Assembly: GCA_015832175.1 (NCBI GenBank)
Contig: WJXW01000002.1
Coordinates: 682,001 to 746,000 of the forward strand
Direction: 5' to 3'
Source of the DNA: Paraphaeosphaeria minitans
Taxonomy: Eukaryota; Ascomycota; Dothideomycetes; Pleosporales; Didymosphaeriaceae
DNA length: 64,000 nucleotides
The translations under genes were made by a program, and so were the position numbers. This document shows, piece by piece, positions 21,987 through 34,906 of this stretch; the first letter of the stretch is position 1, and the number at the start of each line of letters is the position of its first letter. The notes under the pieces were generated by a model. The model had not been told where the DNA came from and did no database searches. It was given only the letters and a program-made list of their open reading frames with translations.

Positions 21987-23807
21987 CTATTCGTTCGCCA
22001 AAATACCTCGGTATGCAAATGCAACATTAGCGATTAGGTCAAACAAACTACTGCCGCTTCGTTTCCGCCCATACGCCTCATCGATATCCCGCTGGCAGAA
22101 TGCTATGGTAAATTTCCGCTGCAATGTTCCCTTCTCAGCAATAGCAAACGGCTTCTCCGGCTGTACGAACATGTTAACGTCGTCACGCAGCTATCCTGTC
22201 ATTCGCGCGGCCTTCGTGTTTCCAGTGGTATGGTTTCGTAGGATGTTTCGAGTAAAGATCCCCCATAGAGAGTTCTTTGGATCTTTGGTATGTCTCGAAG
22301 ATCTCTTGGAATTTTGCGAGGTCGTTGCTTTTCTGAAGGACCGGCTCATAAAGGCTGCCTCTTTGGCGCCATTCGATGTCACTGTATTTAGGGTTTATGC
22401 AGATGTATTGCCAGTCTTCTCGATCGGTGGCGTGTTGGATTAGTGCGCCACTTTTCGCGCTCGTCATGAGCGAGTAGAGGTGCGAGTGCTGTGACAATAT
22501 TTCACCTGCACGAGCAGATAAAGAGCCTGCGAAGCGTTGATCAGTGGTGCGTAGAGTGAGAAAGTTTGCCATCCACTTACCTCCAACGCAAGCCACGTAT
22601 TTCAACCGACTGAGTAGCGCCAACCCAGTCTGAGAGCTAGCGATTTCCTCGAGGGTTATAGGTAGCAGGCTTGCAGCATCTACGCGCCCATAGGTAACAA
22701 CCTGTTCGAATGCGTTTGCAGTAGGATTGCTGGGCGGTCCCAATACTACTGTGCAACCATGTAGTAGTACTTCCATCAGAGCCGTGACAATTCCAGCGCT
22801 ATCACATAGCGGTACTCCAGAGTAGCATCTCTCAGAGCTGTCGAAAAACTTATTCCACACTGTCGGTCGTCCATCCAAGTCTGGGACAAGGCGCTGGCCA
22901 TCTATTGTCGCCAGCATCCAGTGTGTCCAAATCACCGGTTCCGGCAACCCTGTTGAGCTCGTGGTTTGAGTGGCCATGCATGGATAAAGTTTCGCTTGAT
23001 CGAAGGTCTTGGTGTACGGATACGGGTCGGTGTGTTTTGAGTCGTCGAGCAGATAGTCGAGCTCTGGCATGCACAATGACTCCTGCCAACGTGGATGAGC
23101 AGTTTCTACAATTCTGGATTCTTCTCAAGGATGCTCACCATTCTTGACGCCTCAATGATACTTGCACATGAGAGACCATTCGTATACAGAATGATTCCGC
23201 AATCGGTCCTTTTAGTCAGGTCGGTGTGGTCCGCTACACTATTTCGATGAGAGCTAAACAGTACCTAAGCAAGAGTCAGATACGAGTACGAGGTGTGACG
23301 TGTCTCCGCTACCGCTAGATCCGCTTCGTGTATTTCAATACTCACTTTGTGGCCTGTCTTCATTCTGCGATAAAGTCAGCAATAGCATAGGAGAAATGGA
23401 AACACTTGGGCACAAAGTTTGGATGGTTACAGGAACACTCACAACGCAAATAGGACGATGAAGTGCCTCACATCTTGAAGGCCCATATACATGACCGTCT
23501 CGAACATAGAACTTCTGCCAATTTCCCTTTCGATGAAAGTGGCAGTCTTATTAATAGCATTGGCAAACTAACCGGGGTCAGGTCAGTGTTAGTTGGATCA
23601 GAGATGCCGTAAACGTACAGTTTGAAATGTGATATCATGAAAGCCGGCTTTCAAATCTATCGTACGCGGAATCGAAAAGCAAACACGATCGGGTGTCTCC
23701 GCCGCTATCTCGTCCACCATAACAGGCATCAAACGTTTTCCATATTGAACATTAGTAGGTGAATCCATGTCCATGACTGTGTCCCAGTACGGGGATGAAG
23801 GCGACAT
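21987..23807 (-). pseudogene. Truncated NRPS-like adenylating enzyme gene
   Basis: Six exons (23619-23807, 23443-23567, 23346-23364, 23139-23264, 22581-23082, 22183-22526) splice in frame to about 434 residues of an AMP-binding domain like those of fungal NRPS-like reductases. Recognisable are MPVMVDEIAAETPDRV at the start, ESLCMPELDYLLDD, GLPEPVIWTHWMLATIDG, and TGDL-like MGDLYSKHPTKP followed by WKHEGRANDRI. A stop then falls where VIVFSNGEK-type sequence is expected. About 15 nt further, another frame (22172 to 21987) carries VQPEKPFAIAEKGTLQRKFT, the end of such a domain, so about 100 residues are deleted. No thiolation or reductase domain follows. The TSGSTG-like core reads QTTSSTG with Glu for the usual Lys. 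I call it a pseudogene; a short product could still be made. Confidence 0.75.
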
Positions 23808-26470
23808 AACGAACAAGTTTTGAACAAGGAAGCGAGTGGCGGTATATATGCTATAGAGACGGTAGTAGATAGGAAACGAAGGGCTGGCACAAAATGTAAG
23901 ACTGGGACCCCAAACCCCCAAAATCCAGGGTAATGGTAGCAGCGGCTTTATGCGAAAGCTGAAGGAGTGACAGCCATGTCTTACGGGTCGCGAAGACGGT
24001 GAGGAACGGGGTGGCTATGCGAGCGTTGGGGCCCATAACTCAGTCCGTGTCAGTGCTTTGATCTTGATATGGTGAGTCTAACGCGCCGTACTGAGACTAG
24101 ACGGTGCTCATGCTTTGGCAAGTGCTGCCGCGATGGAATGTGTCCACTGTGTGGGCCGAATAGGATGCGCTGTGAGAACGATGAGCCCTAAGTGGTCAGT
24201 GGAGCGCACTTGGTAGGTACTTACCTATGATACCTAGTCCGCGTTAGGTACTAGGTAGCTGAGAAGAGGAACGACGTGCGGCAACTCCTCCTCTTCCACC
24301 CCCCTTCGACAACCTCGGAATTTATGGCTTCCTCGTTCAATCGGAGCCCAGCCGTATTCTTGCGCTTAGGCTTATGCTACCTCATCATTGGAGGCCGAAA
24401 TTCTTATTGAATCTATGCCTCCCGGCACCACCGCGCTCGTACCGTATCTCCTTCTCTAGCGCGGGGCCACCACGATTTCTAAGATGACATCTCAGGTCCG
24501 CGCCGTTTCAGTTGCAATGACCTGCTCTGCCTCTAGAAGGTAGATATGGCGAAAAGCTACCCTTTGTTCAAAGCTGCACGGGCGTCTTTATCTGGGCTTT
24601 GCAAATGTTGGCAATGGCTGATCAATAAATAAAACTCAAGCTGAGCCGCATTGCCACATCTATGCCTGATTCAGTACCTACGGTAGCATACGAAACCTAA
24701 TGCGCTATCATGCGAAACCTGATACGCTATGCTTGAGAAAGCAAGAACACACGAGACGCCAGCTAGATTCTAGCTTGCTCAGTACTTGCCATTCACGGAC
24801 AGCTCAATGTCCACAAGCTACCGACTTCCGTGCGAAGCAGCTGTGCGAAGACACATCAAACACGCTACTGTGCTCCTACCGTACGCTTGGACCCCTTCAC
24901 CGCTGGCACCAACTTTGTCTATATCACCTCTCGCCAGCATGACATACAGCGCGAAAGCTTCTAATCCAGGAAACAGCAACCTAGATCATGTTCCAAGAAC
25001 CAATACATAACTATCGTACTCCAGCTGCAACACAGCCAGCGGCGCGGCTAGCCAGCCCCAATTTGGCCCCCAACCGCGAACCTCATGCACGGCACACGCA
25101 ATACGCGCCTCAGGTGCCGCCGGCGCAAGCCTCGTCTGTCTATATCCCGTAGATTCGGCCCCCAAAGCGCAAAACCGACACAAGCTCGCCGCGCCGTCGC
25201 CCACAACCGAGAAACGGACACTGCGACCCGGATTCCCTCGCACCAACGCGACACATCTGTCAATCGCCCCGATTCCTCGCACACAGATACCTACCCCTGG
25301 GCCTCGATGTTTCGCCGACGCCGAACGTCGCTGGTACCTAGGTATCCCAAACGGGACAATGCAGGCGTGACAATACTCATCGCATGCCCCAGGCCCAGCG
25401 AGATCCGATCGCAGAGCGTCAGGAGCCCCACGCAGTGCGCACGACGTAGACCGTGTGGAGGCAGCACAGTAGTGCGCACGGACGGAGCCTGAAACCAGCA
25501 CCGCGATGGTTAGCAACGTGCGGATCGCGTGGCCTCGCGGTTGAGGCAGCCTCACCTCAGCCTCGCTGCTGGGTCGTGTTGTGGCGACAGAACGAGCGAG
25601 CGAGGATGACAATGACGGTATCGGCCGTGGGCAGGATGGGTCGCTGGTTGGGTCGCTGGCTGGGCTCGAGCGGTAAGGGTAAGCGGACGTGCAGTACGGA
25701 CTAGAGGTCATGCCGGGACGAGCGAGTTGGATGTGCTATCTTTGGGTCTGGGGTGAGCGGAGTGTACATGCTTTAGCGGCATCGTGTTAATTGCAGACGT
25801 TCTGCTGTTTTGTGACTACGAGAAGTTCGTCTAATTGAGGGATAAAGCAAACATGACAGTGCGCTGCCACAACTGCACAACAGCAGTATTGCTACTACTT
25901 CTTGACATTGGGTAGTAGCAGAGAGTAGCTTCTATTTCGACTTCTATTCACAAGTATTTATATTATAGCTATGCATTTGTGGTGATGCAGTGTCAAGTTG
26001 GCGGTAGTCGCGCTATTCCAAAAAAAGAGCTCCTCTTCCTATAACTTGCTGCTTGACTTATAAACTTGTTCTCTCATACCATGCCCAATGTGTTTGCATT
26101 CTAGGCATTCATGCAACATGACCCTTCCGCGAACAAATCGCACCGCCCGCAGCAATGCTCACTCTCACACACTCTTGACAAGTCATCAACTAGGATGCAG
26201 TTCTCAGTTCTCAGTTCTCGAAACAGAATCGCAGTATTATACATTTCCAACACACTGCACAGCCGCACGAACCAAAGGGGCGCCACATTGCACCATCCCC
26301 CTCCATCACACCTCCCCCAAACTCTTCATCCCTACCTCGCACGACATCACACCATCCATCCATCCATAAAAGATGAAACGAAACAATCATGAATTGACCA
26401 AACACCAAACTATCCTACCCCCTCTCTACCCTTCACTACACTCTTACTTCTCTATCTCACGACCACACTC
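23808..26470. other. Long intergenic region, no supported gene
   Basis: This 2.66-kb gap contains TAGGTAC-type motifs at 24211-24258 and 25332-25346 and a GC-rich stretch near 25000-25700. The leftward 241-codon frame at 24986-25711 lies in that GC-rich part and has no domain or splice support. The last 400 nt, rich in CA and CT, are probably the 3' untranslated region of NUP192. Confidence 0.6.
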
Positions 26471-29400
26471 CTACCCTTTTCCCAATCCCAAACAAACCCC
26501 CGCCGCCTCAATCTCCGCAACAACCTTATCCTCATACGCCTGCGTCCCGTCGCCCACGACACGCTCCCTCAGCGCGCCCATCCTCCCTACCCACCCCTCA
26601 ATGTCCTCCTTCACATTCTCCCTATCCCACTCCAGACTCGCCACATCACCCGGTTGCACGCCCTCCCTGACTCCACTCGCTTTAACCGCGTCGATGATAC
26701 TGCTTATGAGTGCGAGGCTGTGCATCTCACTCGCGAGATTCAGCGTGATCTTGCCCACATACCGCGAATTGAGCGCGGTAGAGCTGCGGGCAAGCTGCTC
26801 GGGGAACGTGTTGAGGAAGGAGCTGATCTCCGCTGCGATAGGGGCGCCGACGGAGAGCAGGAGGTTCAAGCAGAGTGGCAGGATGCCTTTTGTCCAGATA
26901 GAGTGCATGCGCACGGGGGTATCGGAAGGACCCATGCCGCCAGGCCGGCGGAAGTAATTCATGAGGTTTGCGTTGTTGATCTGGGAGAGGATACCTTCGA
27001 CGGCCATGGATTCGGCGAGGCCGCAGACGGAGGACAGCGAGAGAATGAAGAGGAGAGAGAGCTCGCCGTAGATGGGGTCCGAGGTTGTGCCTGCGCCGTT
27101 ACTGTGGGTATCGAGGGTGAGGCGGTCGGACCAGGAGAAGAGGGAGGAGGCGTAGCGGACGGCGTTGCTGTTGGCAAAGAGGAGGGTGATTTGAGAGTAA
27201 GATGTTGCCATCTCGGGGATAGCGATGATGCGCTGAACGAGGGCGGTGAGAAGGGCGAAGTCCGAGGGAGAGACGGAGGACGGGTCATTGTGGAGCTGTG
27301 TTGCGAGGCTGCGGAACCCTTTGGCGACGGTATCAGAGAGAATTTCCAGGAGCTCGAGAGAGGTGTTTATGGGCGCTTCGTTTTTTTTCTTGGGCTGCAC
27401 GATAGTACCGCGGAAACTTGAACGGAAGGACGCTTCTTTGGGGTCAACCTTGTCCGACGGGTCGACAAGATAGAAATGCAATGTGAGATACAGAATCCTG
27501 AGGAGCGTACGGTAGTAGTCTACCTCCTCACTGGAGAAAACGTTGTCAAAATCGGCAGTAGCCGCACGAACCGCTCTCCAGACCGGACCCAGCACCAGGC
27601 GTGCCTCTTCAGATCTCACCTGGTCTTCCACGAGCCTCTTGAGCAACGCGAACGCGAGGTCAGCCCGTAGATACATGAGCTGTCCAAATAGAGCTTCAGA
27701 GAGACTAGAGTCCGCATTTGCCTCCATACATTGCTTTATCACCTCAATGAGACATGTGGTGATGCGCGGGTCTTTCGTGGCGAAATGGCTTAGCTCTAAA
27801 GCAAGCAGTTTCCAGCTGTATAGAAGCTTGACATGAGAGTCGACGAGACTGAGATTTCTGTTGGCTCGCTCGACCTCTGCCTTAAATCCCTGACCGAGCC
27901 TGGGTCCTAACCACTTGCCGTCAAAATCGAGTAACGAGGAAGCGATCTCGGTATCATAGAAGAAGCCAGGTCCGTAAGACGAGGGTTGCATCGTTGTGCG
28001 TTTGAAGTTGGCGAGCTTGACCCCGGGGAACTTCTCTTCGATGTTCTTCTGGAGATTGGCGTGTAGAGCTACTTTATACGGGGGTAGCTTCAGAGCCTCA
28101 TCCTGATAATAAGCTAGTGCGCCAAACATTTCCTTGACTGATGCATTGTCGCCAGACTGCCGCGCGTTGTGCAGGTGCATGGCCAATATTTCGGCAGCCA
28201 GTGAAGCAAATTTGTTCTCCAAAGAGCGAAGTTCGATGGCTTCTTCTGCTTTCGGCGGAGGCTGATTTGATATCCATTTCAGGAACGTGATGAGCTGCTG
28301 GATGAATTCCTTCCGTTCCCGAAGATCTCCCATCGCCCATGACCAGTGGTTTTGCGCCGAGGTAATGAATTCCAGCATCGCCGTCCATAGACTCCAAGGT
28401 GGGTTTTGACGGTTTAGGTCTAGACGAGACAATGCATCAAAGGCCCGGGATAGAAGGGACTTGCTCGCAAGTGTTTGAGGATCAGTCTTCGATTTGTTTT
28501 TGACCATCTCTCGTGGTGTGCTGCCAGTGAGTAGATACAACGCGAACCATCGTTGTTTGCATGTGACTACAGCGGTGAGCAGGCTCCAAACGCTTTTCTG
28601 TATATCGGTTATCTTCAATGGTTCGTCCAGCTGGGACAACACCAGCATAAAGTTCTTCGCGGTTTTTGGGCCAAGGTGGCCAAGGAGCGAAGGAGGCTCA
28701 CGATGCTCTTCTTTAAGCGGCATTCCCTTGACCTCTTCTTCCACAACGCGGACCGCACCGCGAACCAAGATCTCGAGTAAAGTGACAACTGGGGACTTCC
28801 ACACTTCATTTGTAACATAAAGTCGTGCCAGAAGCGGTGTAGCTTTGAAAAGTTGCTGTTCGAGATGTGTCCAAGGCCTCTCGAGCAATATCGCGACACG
28901 TACAAGGGTCTCTGAAAACTCGAGTGTTGACTGTGTTTGACGTTTCGACAAAGCTGCTCCGCTCATCAAGGTTGTATTTTTAAGTAGATCTGTTACCGAT
29001 AGTAGAGAGGACAGTATGGGATTCGTTGGTAGGTCCTTCCTAGATCTCGCGAGATACAACTCTGTGATATAGCTGGCAGTCGGTGCAATGATGTTGGTCA
29101 ACTTGTCACCGAGGTTCGGCACGTCATCGACGCTGTAGGCCATCTTGAGGATATATGAGAATGCTTCACAAATTTCGATGTTGATGTGCAATCGGTCTTC
29201 GGAAGAGTTGTACTTCCAACCCAGTGACGTTTCGTAGATGCTCGCAAGCATCTTGCCAAAGGTAAGAAGCGTGCTACTCATGGACTTTTCCGAAGTACCG
29301 CTCTCGGGGGCAGCTGAAGCGTTAAAGCGTGTCAAGACTCTGTTCGAGCTGGAGAACTTGCGAGAGACAGAGCGGTCTACAGAATCGACGACCAACGCTT

Positions 29401-32137
29401 GGAAAATCCTGATGCAACCGATGAGAAACTGGTAGCTACCGAAGACCATTTCAGTACCGATCAAGATGCTGGCTAGGCTGCCGCCAGTTCCGTCACTTTG
29501 TAGCAGCCGGCTCCTCGCCAGCCATGGCCATACTCTATTGGGAGCGACTGCAATCAATGCTTGGATAAAGTGCGTGCATGCCACCAGCAATTGGAGGGAG
29601 ACTTCACTGGAAGGCTCTTGGTACTGCCGAAGCAATTGCTCCTCAAAAATTGTCAGCACAGTGCTGACAGTACCAGGACTATGCTCTGAGCCAATGCTCA
29701 GGGCTGTCAACACGTCAACAGAACAACCGTTTCCGTCGCCTCGGGCCCTAGATGCTTGTAGTGACGAGTGCATGATGTCGGCGAACAATTCAATAATTTT
29801 AGCAGCCTCGGTCGTTGATGCAGTTTCTTGCGTTGCGTACAGGACCTTGGTGCTTCCTACGGGGTACGTTGAGAGCAGGTGGTAGAAATACTCCAGAGCG
29901 GAGTGAGAATAGCGCCATCGCGTAATATAGGGTTGGTCAGTATCATCGAGGATAACACCCGGTGTATCTTCGTCGATGATCATGTACGCCTCGACTTGCG
30001 GCGCAGAGTTGGGAGCAAGCAAACGCTGTTGGGTCGAGAAGCTTGAAGTGCTGGATTTGGTAAACTGCGGGAGATCTACTGCCAGTGCGACGCGATTTTC
30101 GTTGGCATCCTCGTGTTCGAGGCGGTAATCAACAAAGTCAACCGGCATTCGTTGTGTGGCTGAGCTCATTTGAACCAGGTCATCGTAGGCGGTCGGCTCT
30201 CCGGCCTGTTTCGGGCCCTCTCCTCGGATCAACGCGCTTGAAAAGAGAAGCAAAGGCTCCACTTGATAGGGGTAGTAAATCTGAGCCGATTGAAGCAACT
30301 TCTGTCGAAGTTCAGAGTCTTCCCGAACGAATGTCACCACGGGATCATCGGTGTGACGAGGCGCATCATACGCAGACCAGTTGTGCGCGGACCTTTCGCC
30401 TACTAAGATCTGATGAACCAAATCAACCAGTCCATCGTGGCTGAAATCTATCGCATTTGTGTACAAAGCTGCGCGGATGAGCTGTACATACAGCAACCGA
30501 AATTTGTCGCGTGAGACTCGATCGATGCCAGATCCAAGTGCAGTCATGCCAGTATGGAGAAGGCCGGCCATGATGCCGAGCACACCTTGCAAAATGCACT
30601 CTTCAGCCAGTTCGGCGAATACTGACTTCTCACTTGTATCGAACCTCTTTATATGAAGTGCCGCTTCTTCAAGCTGAGAAGGGGCTGGAAGAGACATGCG
30701 TGAGCCTGGAGCAGCCGATTCAAGCCGACGCTCCCGATCCTCTTCGATTTGATGACCATAGTATGTGAGTCGCCACAAGATGGAGGACCAAGCAAACACT
30801 GCGGGAAGCACTGGGGTGGGTCCTAATGTGATTGAATGCCGAAAGGTCTGTGTAAGTGCTTCAAGCACACCACCATCTAGGACGTAAGAAGCTGCGCCCC
30901 ATTTATCGGACCTTCCATGATCGAGGTCGTCGAGGATTTGTTGAGGTTTTAGGATCGCGATGGATATTTGGGAAATGAGCACCTGGATCAGGGAAATCAA
31001 GGGGCCCTGACCTTCAAGCTTCTGAAGAGAGATTAGTACAAAGGTTTACAGCTTCGACGTAACTTACCTCGGGAAAATCTTTGAAGAAGTCGCGGCGAGC
31101 TATCATGTCAACCCAACGCTTTACACTGGAGCTAAAGAGCTCGTCCTTCGCTTTGGTGTCGGCATGAAACAGGGTCAGGTGTAGAATGTGGACAATCTGA
31201 GTGGTGTGACTCAGGATCCATTGGGCAACAACATCCTCCACTATGGATTCCGGAACGTCCCAGGAGCAACCGTCATCAAGTGCTTCTACCCTCTGGTCGA
31301 AAGCAGTGATGCACCGGTCCAGAGCAGGCGCATCGGAGGCTGCACCATCTTTTGCGTTCTGTCTATCGGCAAGGGCTTGTCCGAGCTGCTCGAAGCGGTC
31401 GTCGCATACGCGGTAGTCGGAGGGATAACGGGTATGGTTGGTGCGCAAATCTCGGGCGGTTCCCCAAGCCAAGAGCATCTGGCTCACCCTCAGAATCGAA
31501 GTGCAGGTGGAGAAGTAGATGCCAATGAGCCTCAGTTTCCGCTGATCAGGCGAATTGAACTGCGAGTTTGTCTGCTCGTCCAGGGTCGCCGGAGTCCTCA
31601 GAATGGACATGTTGGGAACAAAGGCCGAGGCGCCCAGGTTGGTCAAGCCGGCAGCTTCCTTGACGCTCAGCACCTCCTCTTCCGTCAGGCCACTCAGCAG
31701 CTGGACGGTGGGTCTAGTCTGCCATTCCTGCACGGCGAGGCGCAACGCGGCATGCTCTGAGATCTGTGCTTCTTGGGACAGCCACAGACTATCCTCCTTG
31801 ATCTCGTCCAAGTTGTAGTGCCCATTCTGGGCAGGAGTGACGCTGATCGGGGCGGTCGCGGACTCGAACTTGGCCTTTTCCTGGGGCGAGGGCTTGGGAA
31901 ACGGAGCCCATGGGCTGCTGAGGATGGCGACGGTCTCGTCCGAGGTCAGGAAGTCGCGCAGCGGCTGGCTCTTGGCGGCGGTTTCGGGTTCGCAGAGGGC
32001 GCTGTAGGCGATCTCCCAGGTGCTGGACCAGTCAGTCGTGTCATTGAGGAGAGATGGTTTGGGTAAACATACATGAGTTGCTGCTCGCCTTTGAAGCACT
32101 TGGCGAGGTCCAGGGCGGGCTGCTGGGTGGGAGCCAT
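26471..32137 (-). CDS. NUP192: Nucleoporin Nup192/Nup205
   Basis: Three exons (32073-32137, 31068-32022, 26471-31021) with introns of 50 and 46 nt give 1856 residues, close to the ~1750 of thermophilic-fungus Nup192. The start MAPTQQPALDLAKCFKG is followed after the splice by TWEIAYSALCEPE. The whole chain is a helical solenoid with Nup186/192/205 features such as DLFHGR-like spacing after KDFPEKLEGQGPLISLIQ and long amphipathic helices, for example LFGQLMYLRADLAFALLKRL. Nup192 is a scaffold of the inner ring of the nuclear pore, linking Nic96 and the central channel. It is divergent from trpC, with 373 nt between start codons. The end (VCLGLGKG) is followed by a normal stop. No break or odd residue stands out. 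Confidence 0.88.
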
Positions 32138-32510
32138 GGCGGCGCGGGATTGCGCGTGTCGAGTCAGCGCTCAGCCGGAGTCCATCCAGGTCGCAGGTGG
32201 AGGAGTGGGCGTGGTCTGGCGTGGGCGCATCTATCGGCGTGGTGGACAAAGTCGAAGCAAGCTCAAGCTTTCTGAGCGCGTTGCGCACAGACCCCTTCTA
32301 GTCGCCAGGGTGGTTCTTCGTATTTTATCGGCGGGGCGGCCAGGAACAAAGCTCCGGAGGTCCAATACCTAGATATTGCGGTACATTGAGCGGCACAGGA
32401 GGGTGACTCACGCCGTCAGACCAAGACCCAGACCACTGGCCTCGCTGGACCTGCTTTCTGCTTGTACTCAGACATCCAGCATCCAATTTACATTCGCTCG
32501 ACTGCCCGCC
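32138..32510. promoter_or_regulatory. Shared divergent promoter of NUP192 and trpC
   Basis: The 373 nt between the two start codons carry both promoters. The trpC side ends in a CT-rich leader. I see no certain binding site; a TGACTCA-like element (GGTGACTCACG near 32400) resembles the Gcn4/CpcA box expected upstream of amino-acid biosynthesis genes. Confidence 0.6.
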
Positions 32511-34906
32511 ATGGCTTCCGCGCTGCCACTCATCGATCACTCGCCCCACCATCCCGAGGCCTCGCCGCCAATTCCCACCGCAAGCAACGTCATTTTGGTC
32601 GACAACTACGACTCCTTCACCTGGAATGTCTACCAGTACCTCGTCTTCGAAGGCGCAACCGTGACCGTGTTCCGCAACGACGAAATCACCCTTGACGAGC
32701 TCATCGCCAAGAAGCCCACCCAGCTGGTCATCAGTCCTGGCCCTGGCCACCCTGAGAAGGATGCCGGCGTCAGCAATGCCGCCATTGGCCATTTTGCAGG
32801 CAAGATTCCCGTCATGGGAGTCTGCATGGGAGAGTGAGTCACGTTGTGCTCGCCCGCACGAGCTCAGCCGATTCCCTGGGCAACCGCACACTAGAACGAG
32901 GCACTGACCGTGCCAGGCAATGCATCATTCACAGTCTCGGCGGCAAAGTCGACGTGACCGGCGAAATCCTCCACGGCAAAACCTCCCCGCTCGTCCACGA
33001 TGGCAAGGGCCTATACGCGAACGTCTCCCAGAACATTCCCGTCACGCGATACCACTCCTTGGCAGGCACGCACCAGACTGTGCCTCAATGCCTCGACGTC
33101 ACCTCCTGGATTGAGAGCCCGGATGGTGGCAGGGGAGTCATAATGGGCGTCCGTCACAAGGAATACGTGCTAGAGGGCGTGCAGTTCCACCCTGAGAGCA
33201 TCCTCACCCAAGAGGGCCGACAGATGTTCCGGAACTTCCTGCGCATGCAAGGCGGCACCTGGGCCGAGAACGAGAAACTGGCAAAGGAGGCACATGCGAA
33301 AGCAATCGGCGCTGTGCCCTATGGAGCTTCGGCCAATGGTCCTCCGAAAGACAAGCAGACCTCCATCTTGGAGAAGATTTACGATCACAGACGGGCTGCC
33401 GTGGCCGAGCAAAAGAAGATCCCTTCACAACGACCGAGCGACCTACAAGCCGCATACGATCTTAATCTAGCTCCTCCCCAGCTTAACTTCCCGGAGAGAC
33501 TTCGCAAATCTCCTTACCGCCTTTCGCTCATGGCTGAGATCAAGCGCGCATCTCCTTCGAAGGGTATAATCTCGCTATCCACATGCGCTCCTGCGCAGGC
33601 CCGGACATATGCAAAAGCTGGCGCGAGTACCATCTCTGTCTTGACTGAGCCGGAGTGGTTCAAGGGCAGCATCGATGATCTCAAGGCCGTGCGCCAGAGC
33701 CTCGACGGTATGCCTAACAGGCCAGCCGTCTTGCGGAAGGAGTTCATCTTCGACGAGTATCAAATTCTCGAAGCCCGACTTGCCGGCGCAGATACAGTTC
33801 TGCTCATCGTCAAGATGCTAGACGAAGCGCTATTGAAGAGACTCTACGACTACTCTCGCTCGCTGGGGATGGAGCCTTTGGTCGAGGTTAACAACGTCGA
33901 GGAGATGAAGATCGCAGTGAATCTTGGCTCCAAGGTCATCGGCGTGAACAACCGCAACCTCGTCAACTTCGAAGTTGACATGGACACCACCAGCCGCCTT
34001 ATGAACCTGGTCCCGAAGGAGACCATCGTATGCGCTTTGAGTGGAATTACCGGGCCCCAGGATGTCGATCCATATGCGCAGAATGGAGTGGGCGCCGTGT
34101 TGGTCGGTGAAGCCTTGATGCGAGCGTCCGATACTGCCGACTTCATTGCACGCCTGCTTGGTGGCAGCACTCCTTCAAAGTCGACAGCAGCATCCCCACC
34201 TCTGGTCAAGATCTGCGGTACTCGCAGCGTAGAAGCAGCCAAGGCAGCCATCGAGGCCGGTGCTGACTTGATAGGAATGATCTTGGCTCAAGGAACTAAG
34301 CGAACTGTAACAACAGAGACGGCGTTGGCCATTTCCGAAGCTGTCCACCAGACCCGGAAACCTCATACGACTAAGCCCGCAGCGAGTATTCCACTATCAG
34401 CATACGATTCTTTCGAGCACGCAACTTGGACCCATATCTCCCATCCTGCACGAGCTCTAATCGTAGGCGTATTTCGCAACCAGCCTTTAGAATATGTCCT
34501 CGAACAACAGCAACTGTTGAACTTGGATATAGTCCAGCTCCACGGACAGGAGCCTATCGAGTGGGCAAAACTCATACCCGTGCCCGTCATCAAAGCCTTC
34601 GGTCCGAAAGACATTGGTATCGGTCTGAGAGGATACCATGCGCTTCCGCTCCTCGATGCGGGATTGGGGGGTTCCGGGCAACGGCTTGACTTGAGCGAGG
34701 TCAAGGAGGCTCTCGCGAAAGACGGCGGCATCAAGATCATCTTCGCCGGTGGTCTTAATCCCGACAACATCGAACAGGCTCTGGCGGGCCTGGGAGAATA
34801 TAGGTCGCGCGTTCAAGCTGTCGACGTAAGTAGTGGGGTCGAAGCGGACGGTCAGCAGAGCCTGCAGCGGATACAGGCGTTTGTCAAAGCAGCGAAGAGC
34901 TCGTAG
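32511..34906 (+). CDS. trpC: Trifunctional tryptophan biosynthesis protein TrpC
   Basis: Exons 32511-32833 and 32917-34906 join over an 83-nt intron placed inside the glutaminase active-site motif; the splice yields GVCMGEQCI. The product is 770 residues, as in Aspergillus TrpC. Residues ~27-220 are the glutamine amidotransferase of anthranilate synthase, with the nucleophile Cys in GVCMGEQ and the His-Glu pair in [10 protein letters not shown]. Residues ~245-505 are indole-3-glycerol-phosphate synthase, with [15 protein letters not shown] and [10 protein letters not shown]. Residues ~525-765 are phosphoribosylanthranilate isomerase, with VKICGTRS and AVDVSSGVE. It supplies ammonia for anthranilate formation with the separate component I and carries out two later steps. 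All catalytic motifs look intact. A CpcA-like box upstream fits amino-acid starvation control. Confidence 0.96.

Noticed and set aside
22183..23807. Reading the adenylating gene as a complete functional enzyme
   Set aside because: The domain end, carrier and reductase parts are missing and a remnant of the domain end lies out of frame just downstream.
24986..25711. Leftward frame of 241 codons
   Set aside because: It sits in a GC-rich stretch where stops are rare, has low-complexity Ser/Arg/Ala content, no domain, and equally long frames exist on the other strand.
26654..27421. Rightward frame of 255 codons
   Set aside because: It is a shadow of the last part of NUP192 with Glu/Gly/Val-rich composition.
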